A DNA stretch of 64,000 nt from Pseudoalteromonas arabiensis (GTDB lineage Bacteria; Pseudomonadota; Gammaproteobacteria; Enterobacterales; Alteromonadaceae): assembly GCF_001550155.1 (NCBI RefSeq), contig NZ_LRUF01000026.1:328463-392462 (forward strand). Direction: 5' to 3'. The position numbers and the translations under genes are program-made. Under the pieces are notes generated by a model. It made no database searches. It saw nothing but the letters and a program-made list of their open reading frames with translations, and was not told where the DNA came from. Numbering within the stretch: position 1 is the stretch's first letter; the number at the start of each line of letters is the position of its first letter. Positions 16,763 to 25,593 of the stretch are shown here, one piece after another.

Positions 16763-19422
16763 GATGGTGTAAATACTTTTGTTGGTTTTTTAGGTAATAA
16801 AGACACGACAAAGTGTAGTACCTTCGTTATAAAATTAATCAAGGGTCTCAACTCACTTGGTGCGTGGAAAATCAAATTCTTAAAGCCTCTGAGGCTAGTA
16901 TAAAACACTTTCGAAAAACTGTATGAAGGTTTATCGTGTTTAAAGTTTTCTTGCCAATCAAGCCAAGCATCTGCGCGTGAGAATGTGCATTGAATAAATG
17001 CTTTTTGTTTTTCTAAATTTAAATCTCTAAGCGTTAAGCCAATCTGCTTATCACGGGTGTTACAGATGTAGGTCGCAAATGAAAACTGCTTAAAGCCACG
17101 GCTCATAAGGAGTTCAACTTTATCGTTGACCCGACATAAGTGGCTGTGTTCGGTTTCTAAACCGACTCCGTTGTCTGAATAATCTGTTATTTTAACTTTG
17201 ATGGTGCGTCCGTTCGCAAGGCGAATTGCGGCAGGGAAGTTAGCTTTTATTCTATGCGAGCTACGTACTTGCTTTGCTTCGGCTGCTACCGCGACTGCTG
17301 CGCCTAAGATCACTATATTGTAGCTGGCCCACAACATACTAATTAGCAATACGCCTATATGAGACGTATCACCGAATAATAATCTGATGATGCCATACGC
17401 CATACCGATAACGTTTACTAATAACAGTATTATATAGGGCTTTGAAATCATCCAGTCATAGTGGTCAGTACTATTTAATCCGCCTTTTTCAGTGACATTA
17501 AACTTACCTTTATTGGGGTTTATAAGTGCAACTGTGGTGGGCTTTAAAATGTACCAGGCTAAAACTGATTCATATACTTCACCCCAGAATGAGTAACGGT
17601 ATTTCCCTTGAACTCGTGAATTGGTTATTTTCACTTGCAGCAAGGTGGGTACAATATATAAGAAAATAGCGATAAAAGGAGCGTAAATAATTTGTGCGTT
17701 CAGGTAGATCAGCGCCAAAGGTGCGGTTAAAAATACAATACGTGGTATTCCCGATAAAAAGTGCAGCATGGCATTGAGATAGCATAATCGTTGGGCAATA
17801 TTTAAGCCTTTGCCGAGTAATGGATTATCTAAACGAAAAATTTGTGCCATCCCTCGAGCCCAACGGATCCGTTGACCAACATGAGCCGATAAACTGTCAG
17901 TGGCAAGGCCGGCAGCTTGTGGAATATTAATATAGGTGGTTTTATATCCGGCACGCTGCATTCTCAGTGCTGTGTGCGCATCTTCGGTGACAGTTTCTAC
18001 CGCAAACCCGCCAATTTCTTCAAGGGCACTGCGCTTTAATACTGCACAAGAGCCACAGAAAAAGGTGGCATCCCACATGTCATTACCGTCTTGGATCAGA
18101 CCATAAAATAGCATGTTTTCGTTAGGAATTTTACGATGGTTTTTTAAATTACGTTCAAAGGGATCCGCAGAAAAAAAGTGGTGTGGTGTTTGTACTAAGC
18201 ACACTTTGCTGTCATTAATAAATTGCCCCATGGTCATTTGTAAAAACGACCGCGCAGGAATATGGTCACAATCAAAAATCGCGATATATTGGCCATTTGT
18301 CACTTGCATAGCATGGTTCATATTGCCAGCTTTGGCGTGATTATTATCTGGCCGAGTTAAATAGCCAACGCCAATTTTTTCTGCAAACTCAGCAAACTCG
18401 GGGCGTTTACCGTCATCTAGAATATAGATGTTAAGTTTGTCAGCTGGCCAGTCAATACTTTGTGCAGCAATGGTTGTTGGTTTAACCACATTCAACGGTT
18501 CATTGTAGGTTGGAATATAGATATCAACAGTTGGCCATGTTGATGTATCTTCACTAAGTGGAATGGGTTTTCTACTTAATGGGTTAATTGTTTGAAAGAA
18601 GCCTAAAATTAGTACCAGCCAAGCGTAAGTTTCTGCTAATAAAAGTCCAAACCCTAATGCTAATGCAAGTGGATCTCCCCAGTTGAGTGTTTCTGTGTAA
18701 CGCCACCATAAATAGCGAGTAGAGGTGGTGACAGACAGGGTGATCATTGCAATTGTTGCCATGTGTCCTTCAACACGACGCAAAGAGTAGGCAACCAACA
18801 AAATAAGACTAATAAACACGGCTTGTGCTTCTACACTAAAAGGCACAGTGACAAAAATGGCGACAGCGAATATTAAGAGTGTGAAAAATGTCACTTTTAA
18901 GGTGCTATTTTTCCACAGACTTGAAGTGCTTATTTGTTGATACACTTTTGATTTCTGCTGCTTCTTCGTTATAAGCCAAGCTCGCCTAAAAAAGCGCACT
19001 AGCTTACTGTCTATCACGCGAACGATACGTGCTGAGCGTATTATCTTACGCCATGTTTTACGCTGCTCTTGGGCAATGTGGGCCTGAGAAGTGGTGGTTG
19101 TGTTAAATAAAACCAAGTAACAGCTTTGTAGCACGATTCTAACGCAATTTGATGGCGTTAAAATTGGCTGTGTAACATGGGGATAGAAATATTTTATCGT
19201 CTTTTTTATGTTGTTTTTACGGTTTTTATCAAGCCTAAAAAATAGGGATAAAAATAACACTATAAAGGGCATCATGAATGCCCCAAGCAAACTCATCTTA
19301 TGTTGATTGAAATAACCATGAAATTTAAAAAATACAAAGCGAACAATTCTCTTTGTAAAAATAAGTCCTAAGCATAATTTCATAATACGCTCAGTGTTAC
19401 TTACCCGAACCTTATTAGTCAT
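16759..19422 (-). CDS. bcsA: BcsA, catalytic subunit of cellulose synthase with PilZ domain
   Basis: An 887-residue inner-membrane family-2 glycosyltransferase that polymerises UDP-glucose into beta-1,4-glucan and passes it through its own channel. All catalytic motifs are visible: DDG at about 336, DCD at about 384, FFCGS at about 454, TED at about 479 and QRIRW at about 517. About eight transmembrane helices flank the catalytic domain. The C-terminal PilZ domain carries RSSHR (RxxxR, about 720) and DYSDNGVG (D/NxSxxG, about 747), so c-di-GMP activation is expected. The N-terminal ~150 residues are a basic, membrane-associated extension like that of E. coli BcsA. It overlaps bcsQ by 8 bases and bcsB by 4. 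Confidence 0.97.
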   Translation of the reverse strand: MTNKVRVSNTERIMKLCLGLIFTKRIVRFVFFKFHGYFNQHKMSLLGAFMMPFIVLFLSLFFRLDKNRKNNIKKTIKYFYPHVTQPILTPSNCVRIVLQSCYLVLFNTTTTSQAHIAQEQRKTWRKIIRSARIVRVIDSKLVRFFRRAWLITKKQQKSKVYQQISTSSLWKNSTLKVTFFTLLIFAVAIFVTVPFSVEAQAVFISLILLVAYSLRRVEGHMATIAMITLSVTTSTRYLWWRYTETLNWGDPLALALGFGLLLAETYAWLVLILGFFQTINPLSRKPIPLSEDTSTWPTVDIYIPTYNEPLNVVKPTTIAAQSIDWPADKLNIYILDDGKRPEFAEFAEKIGVGYLTRPDNNHAKAGNMNHAMQVTNGQYIAIFDCDHIPARSFLQMTMGQFINDSKVCLVQTPHHFFSADPFERNLKNHRKIPNENMLFYGLIQDGNDMWDATFFCGSCAVLKRSALEEIGGFAVETVTEDAHTALRMQRAGYKTTYINIPQAAGLATDSLSAHVGQRIRWARGMAQIFRLDNPLLGKGLNIAQRLCYLNAMLHFLSGIPRIVFLTAPLALIYLNAQIIYAPFIAIFLYIVPTLLQVKITNSRVQGKYRYSFWGEVYESVLAWYILKPTTVALINPNKGKFNVTEKGGLNSTDHYDWMISKPYIILLLVNVIGMAYGIIRLLFGDTSHIGVLLISMLWASYNIVILGAAVAVAAEAKQVRSSHRIKANFPAAIRLANGRTIKVKITDYSDNGVGLETEHSHLCRVNDKVELLMSRGFKQFSFATYICNTRDKQIGLTLRDLNLEKQKAFIQCTFSRADAWLDWQENFKHDKPSYSFSKVFYTSLRGFKNLIFHAPSELRPLINFITKVLHFVVSLLPKKPTKVFTPS

Positions 19423-20134
19423 TATTACTCGCTCGACTTACCAACCAGCCCGCTAATGTTTCAAAGTCGTCATTGGCAACACTGTAAGGAGCACAATTAA
19501 TGGCGACATTACGAAATGCTGTTGCTTCTTTTATCACTTCATCTTGGTTGATATACAATGGCGCGAGTAAAGGAAGTTCTGACTGCCATAATTGCAGCAG
19601 ATCAGATTCAAGCTCAGAGGCAGAGTTAAATCGATTTATTAAAAAGTAATGTTGCCAACGGGAAGTAGCGTGTTTAAGTGCATTTAAGCGCTTATAGATA
19701 AAACTGTGACAAATAGCATCGCAGTTTACAATTTCTAGGAAAATATCTTCTTTTCTTGTGGGGTAATCAACCACATCAATATGAGCAGGGCAGTCAAATA
19801 AAAACCAGGCGTTTTCAGATTCTTTTAATTGCTCGCAGCTTTCTATGATTGAGGTAAAGTTTAAATTACTGAGGCTAGCACTGCCATAAGGTAAAAATTT
19901 AATACCATCATCATCTTGATGGAATTGGCAGCCGGCAGCACGAAAGCTTGAATAATCACTCCAACCTAATTGGTGTTCCCACGATAGACCTAGATGCAAG
20001 CCAATATCGCCTTTGGGATCAAGGTCAATAACGTATACGTTTTCGTTAGATTTTCTTAAGGCGCAAGCAAGATTAGCGACAACGGATGTTGTACCTGTTC
20101 CACCTTTAATACCTTTTACAAAAACTCTTTTCAT
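19415..20134 (-). CDS. bcsQ: BcsQ, ParA/MinD-like ATPase of the cellulose machinery
   Basis: A 239-residue SIMIBI-class ATPase. The Walker A motif KGGTGTTS lies at residues 10-17, followed by the typical NLACALRKSNENVYVIDLDP Walker A' region. The switch region is FLFDCPAHID. BcsQ pairs with BcsR at the cytoplasmic face of the Bcs complex and is needed for cellulose secretion and for placing the complex. The sequence is shorter and more diverged than chromosome-partitioning ParA. Its place directly upstream of bcsA, with overlapping ends, and next to bcsR supports BcsQ. Confidence 0.9.
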   Translation of the reverse strand: MKRVFVKGIKGGTGTTSVVANLACALRKSNENVYVIDLDPKGDIGLHLGLSWEHQLGWSDYSSFRAAGCQFHQDDDGIKFLPYGSASLSNLNFTSIIESCEQLKESENAWFLFDCPAHIDVVDYPTRKEDIFLEIVNCDAICHSFIYKRLNALKHATSRWQHYFLINRFNSASELESDLLQLWQSELPLLAPLYINQDEVIKEATAFRNVAINCAPYSVANDDFETLAGWLVSRASNND

Positions 20135-20137
20135 TAT

Positions 20138-20353
20138 TTAGTATGTACTTTTGTTAATATTTTTAACTTGTTGTGTATCTTTAACGGATAAAGCGATATC
20201 TTTAATTAAAGGATATTTTTCGATTGTTTGGCGATTTTTTTCTACATCAACTATTTCTATATATGTTTGGTTTTTTCCACCAAATTGATGGAGCAAATTG
20301 TCAATGTCATATTGAGTTAAAATAGTTGATTTTTTTACTGCATAATCATTCAT
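20138..20353 (-). CDS. bcsR: BcsR-like small cellulose regulator
   Basis: A 71-residue protein at the head of the minus-strand bcs operon, 3 bases before bcsQ. The middle resembles E. coli BcsR (YhjR): a short helix ending in LLHQFGG, then YIEIVDVEKNRQ and the conserved ending EKYPLIKDIA, which aligns with the KRWPLLAEFA part of the E. coli protein. BcsR forms a complex with BcsQ and stabilises BcsE and BcsA. Identity outside the core is low, but position, size and the conserved Pro-Leu ending agree. It has a 20-residue tail beyond the E. coli end point. Confidence 0.75.
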   Translation of the reverse strand: MNDYAVKKSTILTQYDIDNLLHQFGGKNQTYIEIVDVEKNRQTIEKYPLIKDIALSVKDTQQVKNINKSTY

Positions 20354-20474
20354 TTAAAGTATCCGCTACGACAAAACTAGATTTGAAGTGTTTATAAAGC
20401 GTGGACATGGGCTGCATTATATATAGAATAGCGGCCAAAACTAGTACTAAAGTATCTTTTTCAAGGGTTTATTG
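20354..20474. promoter_or_regulatory. Divergent promoter region of bcsRQABZC and bcsEFG
   Basis: A 121-base gap between the two divergent arms of the cellulose locus must hold both promoters. AT-rich -10-like stretches occur (for example TATATATAGAAT near 20417-20430). A partly symmetric CAAAACTAGATTTG lies near 20382 and an ACTAGT palindrome near 20443. No known operator is recognised. I saw no c-di-GMP riboswitch. Confidence 0.45.
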
Positions 20475-22100
20475 GTGCCTTATTTAAATATTACAGGGTT
20501 AATGACAGCCTATTCGGTGTTAAAAAGCAGTGCAAATTATGCACTACTGGCACCTTTAGACAATCAGTTATTAGAGTTAGCTAGGCATATTCTTGCTAAT
20601 AACAAAGGCTCTGTATTCTTGCTTTCTGAACACGTCGATATGTTCTTTAATAGTGAGCAAGGTGATGTTTTTTATCAGTTATTTGAGCAGGGTCGCTTAT
20701 ATCCATTTTGTTTACACTATGATCCAATTTTAGCAAAAAAATTACATTTTTCACGCCGAGTGATTAATGAGCTAAAACACTATGACGAACTTAAAGGTAG
20801 TACAGTTATTGTGCATTTACATAGTGAACGAATTTCAATGCTCAACGAAGCGCAGTTAATAAAAAAGGTAAGTTGTTATCGTGAACTGGCCATATCTCAA
20901 AGTGCAACTGTCATCTTTTTAATTTCGGGTGCTGATGTAAGTAGTGTGCGACGACAGTTTTTAGGTATGAATACACTTTTTGATGGCATGATTTTTATGA
21001 GTCAAGAAGCCTCAATTCGTACCTTAGAATATGATTTTTGGAGTCACAGCGAAGGGGTTATTGCAGCTAAAAGTGTTAATTTACAGTTGCTTAATAAGCA
21101 ATTATCGGTGTTTGAGAGTGATGTAGATGCACACGCTGATAAGCGTTCAATGCACCAGGAGCTCGATGAAGATGAAGTATGGGTAGTACGAAGTGCGGTA
21201 CCACAAGGCACTAAGCTTCCTGCTCTTTACAAAGTTGTTGAAGATAACGACGCACTATATAAAACAGCGCTGACTCGAAAAGCTGCCACGCTGGTTTTTT
21301 CAGTAACACGCTACACTGATTTATCTGCTTTAGCACAAGAGTGTTTTTTGCTTCGTAAACAATGCGGGCGTAAATTAAAATTAGTTATTCAGAATGTGGA
21401 TGGCATTATTCGCCATCAAGATGAGTGTTTGTTTTTAGCCTTGGGTGTAAACCTGATTTTGTATAGCTTTTCGGAGCCATCTAGACTGTTATCACAAATT
21501 CAGTCTATACAGGGGTTTCAATTCTCAAGGCCCTTACCCGATTCAATTGATGATGTATTAAAATATAGTGAAAGTGCATTAAGCAAAGGGTATTTACCTA
21601 TTCTGCGTTTTGCAGAGCAAGTGTCAAAACACAGTGACTCAGCAGCTAACTTAGGTGTTAGTGGGGTGTTGGTCATGTTGCAGCTTTTACCGCGCATTGA
21701 AGCGATTCACCCCTTGCATTTATTCCACGTAAAACGAGAGGGGGATCTATTTAGTTATGCCGATGGCTATATCTATTTATATTTGCATGCGTGCCGTGAG
21801 CATGATGTCGAAAGTGCAATTAAACACTTGTTTAAATTACAAGTGAGTGATTTCTTTACATCGAAAAATATTATTGCTGATCATTTTTACATACAGCAAG
21901 AGTGTCGACGAATTCAACGTGACTACAATCAACAGGAAGTACCAGACTACACAGAGCAATTGAAAGAAAATGTTAGCTATATTTTTGATGCCAAAGTAGC
22001 TGATATTACTAATTTAAATACTGAAACCCCTGAATTTAAAAAAGTCATTAGACCGCTATCAACACCTGTTTCAGTTGAATTTAAAAGTGATAAAACATGA
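20475..22100 (+). CDS. bcsE: BcsE, c-di-GMP-binding cellulose synthesis regulator
   Basis: A protein of about 541 residues that tunes cellulose output in type II bcs systems by binding c-di-GMP through its GIL domain and contacting BcsF and the BcsRQ complex. The GIL-like motif is visible as FSVTRYTDLSALA (RxxD at about residues 280-283), followed by FLLRKQCGRKLKLVIQN and LFLALGVNLILY, as in the family. The N-terminal half is a degenerate RecA/REC-like region. The start is a judgement: TTG 20472, GTG 20475 or ATG 20502. I chose the GTG because AAGGG lies 7 bases upstream. It overlaps bcsF by ATGA. Confidence 0.85.
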   Translation: MPYLNITGLMTAYSVLKSSANYALLAPLDNQLLELARHILANNKGSVFLLSEHVDMFFNSEQGDVFYQLFEQGRLYPFCLHYDPILAKKLHFSRRVINELKHYDELKGSTVIVHLHSERISMLNEAQLIKKVSCYRELAISQSATVIFLISGADVSSVRRQFLGMNTLFDGMIFMSQEASIRTLEYDFWSHSEGVIAAKSVNLQLLNKQLSVFESDVDAHADKRSMHQELDEDEVWVVRSAVPQGTKLPALYKVVEDNDALYKTALTRKAATLVFSVTRYTDLSALAQECFLLRKQCGRKLKLVIQNVDGIIRHQDECLFLALGVNLILYSFSEPSRLLSQIQSIQGFQFSRPLPDSIDDVLKYSESALSKGYLPILRFAEQVSKHSDSAANLGVSGVLVMLQLLPRIEAIHPLHLFHVKREGDLFSYADGYIYLYLHACREHDVESAIKHLFKLQVSDFFTSKNIIADHFYIQQECRRIQRDYNQQEVPDYTEQLKENVSYIFDAKVADITNLNTETPEFKKVIRPLSTPVSVEFKSDKT

Positions 22101-22273
22101 GCTTAAACCAGTTTTTAATTACCTTTGTAATCGCGCTAATACTCGGTGTTTTACTCAGTAATGTAGGCAAGGTATTACTAAAAAAAATAGTGCATGTTTA
22201 TCGAAAACTAACATTCAGGCATGTACTACTGACCCCGTATACTCCCAAAAAGCAGAAAAAGGATACCCAGTGA
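22097..22273 (+). CDS. bcsF: BcsF, small membrane anchor for BcsE
   Basis: A 58-residue protein too short for most gene callers. It has an N-terminal transmembrane helix (about residues 5-22, FLITFVIALILGVLL) and a basic cytoplasmic tail with TPYTPKKQKK, comparable to the KPRYVKPAGTLRR tail of E. coli BcsF (63 residues). Its ATG overlaps the bcsE stop (ATGA), and its TGA overlaps the GTG start of bcsG, so all three are translationally coupled. In E. coli, BcsF recruits BcsE to the membrane and helps BcsG. Position and topology make this firm despite low identity. Confidence 0.85.
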   Translation: MSLNQFLITFVIALILGVLLSNVGKVLLKKIVHVYRKLTFRHVLLTPYTPKKQKKDTQ

Positions 22274-23853
22274 GGCTCTCAGGTTTAGGTGTTTGGAACT
22301 TATATTTCCTTATAAAGTTTTTTCTATATAGTCGTTCAGATATCTCATTTGACTTTTTAGCTAACTTAGCTTTCTTTGCTTTTTTGGCTGTATCTTTTCA
22401 GCAGCAATGGTTGACGCGTATTAAGCACATTGTAGGTGTTATCGTGGGCATCGCACTGTTTTATCATGATTCATGGCTGCCCCCGATATCACGATTAACC
22501 AAGCAAGCTGGGAATGTTCAAGATTTTAGTTTAGGTTACTTTTTTGAAATAGTCTCACGGGTGGTCAATATTGAGCTAGTTTTGGCATTATTTGTGCTGT
22601 GTATAGTGTACTGGTATAGCGCTAAGTGGCTCAGGTACACGAGCTTGTCTGTGCTTGGGTTTGCGTACGCTTATTGGCTGAGTATGTCAGTGCCTAGTGA
22701 AGGCTTAAGTACACCGATAGTTGTACAAAACCAGTCCCCTTTACTTGGAGAAAAGACAGCCGCATCAGATGCATCAATAGTTGAAACGCCAGATCAACAA
22801 TTACAGGCTTTTTATCAGCAGCAAGCACAGTTAAAAACTCAGTTTCCAGCATCTTTCAATGGCCGTCCTTTTGATGTCGTGGTGCTTAATATATGCTCCC
22901 TCGCTACGGCTGATTTAAATGCTATTGGTGTTGAGCCGCGTAATCTCTTTAATGATTTTGATATATTGTTCAACGATTTCAATTCAGCTACGTCATACAG
23001 TGGCCCTGCTGCTATTCGGCTTTTACGAGCCAGTTGTGGCCAAACCAGCCAAGATAAGCTATTTGAACCTGTTGATAAACAATGTAAGTTGTTCAGTAAT
23101 CTCGCTGAGTTAGGGTTTAAGACCTCTGTCGCTTTAAACCACGATGGTCATTTTGATGATTTTATTGGCTTAATTAGACAGTATGGGGGGGTCTCAGTTC
23201 CTAAACTCGATTTTAGTCAGTTTAGTCCCGCTCAGTATGGGTTTGATGGTAAGCCTATTTACTCTGATGGTGAGGTTTTGTCTGCTTGGTTAAATGAACA
23301 AGCAGCAGAACAGTCGCAGCCAAGAGCACTCTATTATAATTCGATTAGTTTACATGATGGTAATCAGTTAGCTGGACGTTCACGCATGAATAGTCTTGAA
23401 AGTTATCCTGCTAGGCAGCAAAGGTTGTTCTCAGATATTGCACAGTTTATTTCACGGCTTGAACGTGAAGGTCGAAATGTAATGTTAGTTGTTGTACCAG
23501 AGCATGGTGCGGCACTAAAAGGAGATAAGTTACAGTTTGCAGGGCTTCGAGAAATACCCAGCCCAGCGATTGTATCTGTACCGGCTGCTGTTAAGTTTAT
23601 TGGCCCTGATATAAAGCACAGTGAATTACATGAAGTAGATAAAACAGTGAGTTACTTTGCGTTGTCTGAATTAATTAGTAATGCGATGAAATGGGATGTT
23701 TTTTCAGGTGTGGTGAGTGTTCAACGTTTAATTGCCAGCCTACCGAGCGCAGCCAAAGTTGCAGAGAATCAAGACACAGTAATGATGTATATCAAAGGGC
23801 AACCTTACATACAATTAGATGGTGCCGAGTGGACTAAATACCCAAACAACTAA
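22270..23853 (+). CDS. bcsG: BcsG, cellulose phosphoethanolamine transferase
   Basis: A 527-residue inner-membrane enzyme of the alkaline-phosphatase-like superfamily that adds phosphoethanolamine to cellulose. The first ~150 residues contain about four to five transmembrane helices. The periplasmic domain shows the family's zinc and nucleophile region: NICSLATADL (Cys, cf. E. coli Cys243), then SATSYSGPAAIRLLRASCGQ with the nucleophilic Ser (cf. Ser278), and VVPEHGAAL (Glu-His zinc ligands). It is slightly shorter than E. coli BcsG (559). It starts with GTG overlapping the bcsF stop. Its presence suggests that the exported polymer is phosphoethanolamine-modified, not plain cellulose. Confidence 0.93.
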   Translation: MRLSGLGVWNLYFLIKFFLYSRSDISFDFLANLAFFAFLAVSFQQQWLTRIKHIVGVIVGIALFYHDSWLPPISRLTKQAGNVQDFSLGYFFEIVSRVVNIELVLALFVLCIVYWYSAKWLRYTSLSVLGFAYAYWLSMSVPSEGLSTPIVVQNQSPLLGEKTAASDASIVETPDQQLQAFYQQQAQLKTQFPASFNGRPFDVVVLNICSLATADLNAIGVEPRNLFNDFDILFNDFNSATSYSGPAAIRLLRASCGQTSQDKLFEPVDKQCKLFSNLAELGFKTSVALNHDGHFDDFIGLIRQYGGVSVPKLDFSQFSPAQYGFDGKPIYSDGEVLSAWLNEQAAEQSQPRALYYNSISLHDGNQLAGRSRMNSLESYPARQQRLFSDIAQFISRLEREGRNVMLVVVPEHGAALKGDKLQFAGLREIPSPAIVSVPAAVKFIGPDIKHSELHEVDKTVSYFALSELISNAMKWDVFSGVVSVQRLIASLPSAAKVAENQDTVMMYIKGQPYIQLDGAEWTKYPNN

Positions 23854-23870
23854 TGCGTTTGGGTATATTT
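23839..23870 (+). terminator. Hairpin at the bcsG stop codon
   Basis: A perfect 9-bp stem TACCCAAAC/GTTTGGGTA encloses a 9-base loop holding the bcsG stop codon and is followed by TATTTG. It probably ends or attenuates bcsEFG transcription before tyrR, though the T-run is poor. Confidence 0.5.
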
Positions 23871-23887
23871 GTCCAAAAATCTTTACA
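23870..23887 (+). promoter_or_regulatory. Candidate TyrR box upstream of tyrR
   Basis: TGTCCAAAAATCTTTACA matches the TyrR consensus TGTAAA-N6-TTTACA. The right half is perfect, the left half matches 4 of 6, and the key G2 and C17 are kept. It lies 70 bases before the tyrR start, fitting autoregulation as known for E. coli tyrR. Confidence 0.5.
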
Positions 23888-23956
23888 ATAGACTACCCTC
23901 GCATGGGGAGTTAGCGTATTATTCGCTTACTATAGGTTCCCGTTCTTTGAGGATGT

Positions 23957-25513
23957 ATGCGTTTAGATATTCACTGTGCCGACCGAATTGGTATCGCCCA
24001 AGAGATTCTCAATATTTTGGTTAGTTATCAGGTTGATTTAAAAGGTATCGAAGTAGATTCGGTTAATTGCCGAATGTATGTCAGTTTCCCGCCAATAGAG
24101 TTTGAGCAATTTCAAAAGATTATGCCATCAATTCGATTAATTGATGGTGTGAAGGATGTCCGAACAACCGCATTTTTACCTTCTGAGCGTGAGCATAATG
24201 AGCTAAATACATTATTAAGAGCCCTGCCAGATGGCGTCATTTCGATTGATGCGAAAGGGTGGGTGCGTTTATGTAATGATGCTGCGTGTCGCGACTTACA
24301 GTTGTCTGAAAATGAAGTGATTGGCGCAAACATCAATAATTTATTGAAAGGATTTAACTTTACGCGTTGGCTTGAGGGCAAAGAAGTACTTGGCCAAACA
24401 ACCCGTGTAGAAGTGGCAGGTGAAGATTTCATTGCTGACATACTACCTATTTCTGTTCCACAAGGAGCTGAGGGAGATGTACTCGCCGGTGCGGTTATAA
24501 ATATTAAATCACAAAGTCGCTTAGGCCAGCAAGTGAGCGCGTTTCGACGTTATGGTCAAGAAAGTTTCGCGACTATTCATAACTTTAGTACTGCTATGCG
24601 TCGTGTGGTTAGAGAAGCGCGCAAGATGGCACAACTTGAAGCGCCGATATTAATTACCGGTGAAACAGGCACCGGTAAAGAGTTGCTGGCACGTGCTTGT
24701 CACTATGCATCTAATCGCTCGGTTAAACCTTTTATTGCTTTATCGTGTGCATCTTTACCGGATGACGTCGCTGAATCTGAGCTGTTTGGTTACGCTGGCT
24801 ATGAAGAAAATGCCGCCCCTAAACGTGGTGTTTTAGAGCAGGCTGATGGCGGTACGGTATTCTTAGATGAAGTTGGCGAGATGTCGACGCAACTACAAAC
24901 GAAATTACTGCGCTTTTTACAAGACGGTACTTTTCGCAAGGTTGGAGATGAAAACGAAGTAAAAGTGAACGTGCGTATTATTGCAGCGACACAAAAAGAT
25001 TTACCAGCCATGGTGCAAGAGGGCACATTTAGAGAAGATCTTTATTATCGAATCAATGTACTAACCCTTGAGATAGCACCACTTCGTGATAGAAAGGCGG
25101 ATGTAGGCCCACTGGCAGAGCACTTTATCCAAAAATATGCACAGCAGAATGGCCACTCAGTGCCTGTTTTATCGGATGATTGTTTAAGCTTTTTGCAAGA
25201 CTATCCATGGCCTGGCAATGTGCGTCAGTTAGAAAATGCGATTTACCGTGCCGTCTCATTGTTAGATGACAACGAACTTAGAATTGAGCACTTGCAGCTG
25301 CCTACATTCACTCATGATCTAGGTTATCTGGAGTCAGACTTTGAAGGAACGTTAGATCAAGCGGTTAAACGCTTTGAGGCCACATTATTGCGAAAATTGT
25401 ACCCTGCTTATCCAAGCTCCCGACAGTTGGCTAAACGTTTAGGTCTAAGTCATACTGCGGTTGCTAATAAGCTAAGAGATTACGGTATAAATCGTAAAAC
25501 CGTAAAGGTCTAA
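23957..25513 (+). CDS. tyrR: TyrR, aromatic amino acid transcriptional regulator
   Basis: A 518-residue regulator with four parts. These are an N-terminal ACT domain (about 1-75, LDIHCADRIGIAQEIL), a PAS domain (about 80-185), an AAA+ domain (about 205-430) with Walker A GETGTGKE and Walker B GGTVFLDEVGEM, and a C-terminal HTH (RQLAKRLGLSHTAVANKL, about 483-500). The AAA+ domain lacks the GAFTGA loop needed to contact sigma-54 (it has FGYAGYEENAAP in that place). This is the hallmark of TyrR and separates it from sigma-54 activators. It responds to Tyr, Phe and Trp with ATP. Likely targets in this window are hppD and tyrR itself, from the box-like sequences upstream of each. Confidence 0.95.
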   Translation: MRLDIHCADRIGIAQEILNILVSYQVDLKGIEVDSVNCRMYVSFPPIEFEQFQKIMPSIRLIDGVKDVRTTAFLPSEREHNELNTLLRALPDGVISIDAKGWVRLCNDAACRDLQLSENEVIGANINNLLKGFNFTRWLEGKEVLGQTTRVEVAGEDFIADILPISVPQGAEGDVLAGAVINIKSQSRLGQQVSAFRRYGQESFATIHNFSTAMRRVVREARKMAQLEAPILITGETGTGKELLARACHYASNRSVKPFIALSCASLPDDVAESELFGYAGYEENAAPKRGVLEQADGGTVFLDEVGEMSTQLQTKLLRFLQDGTFRKVGDENEVKVNVRIIAATQKDLPAMVQEGTFREDLYYRINVLTLEIAPLRDRKADVGPLAEHFIQKYAQQNGHSVPVLSDDCLSFLQDYPWPGNVRQLENAIYRAVSLLDDNELRIEHLQLPTFTHDLGYLESDFEGTLDQAVKRFEATLLRKLYPAYPSSRQLAKRLGLSHTAVANKLRDYGINRKTVKV

Positions 25514-25558
25514 TACCAATTTCAATATTATCTAATAAACTGGTATATAGAGAAAATC

Positions 25559-25588
25559 AGCAAGCTGCATTTATTGCGGCTTGCTTTT
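25559..25588 (+). terminator. Intrinsic terminator after tyrR
   Basis: A stem AGCAAGC-t-GCA closes on TGC-g-GCTTGCT with a 5-base loop and a short T-run. Just upstream, at about 25511-25547, a second weaker inverted repeat (ATACCAATT...AACTGGTAT) is present. Confidence 0.7.
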
Positions 25589-25593
25589 AAGCC

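Noticed and set aside
20354..20474. Possible TyrR box or c-di-GMP riboswitch between bcsR and bcsE
   Set aside because: A TGT...ACA pair exists but its spacing is one base off the TyrR consensus. No GEMM-type conserved blocks are seen, and the gap is too short for a full riboswitch plus two promoters.
23957..25513. Reading the regulator as a sigma-54 activator
   Set aside because: The AAA+ domain lacks the GAFTGA loop, and the N-terminus is an ACT plus PAS pair, which is TyrR. No -24/-12 promoter is needed.
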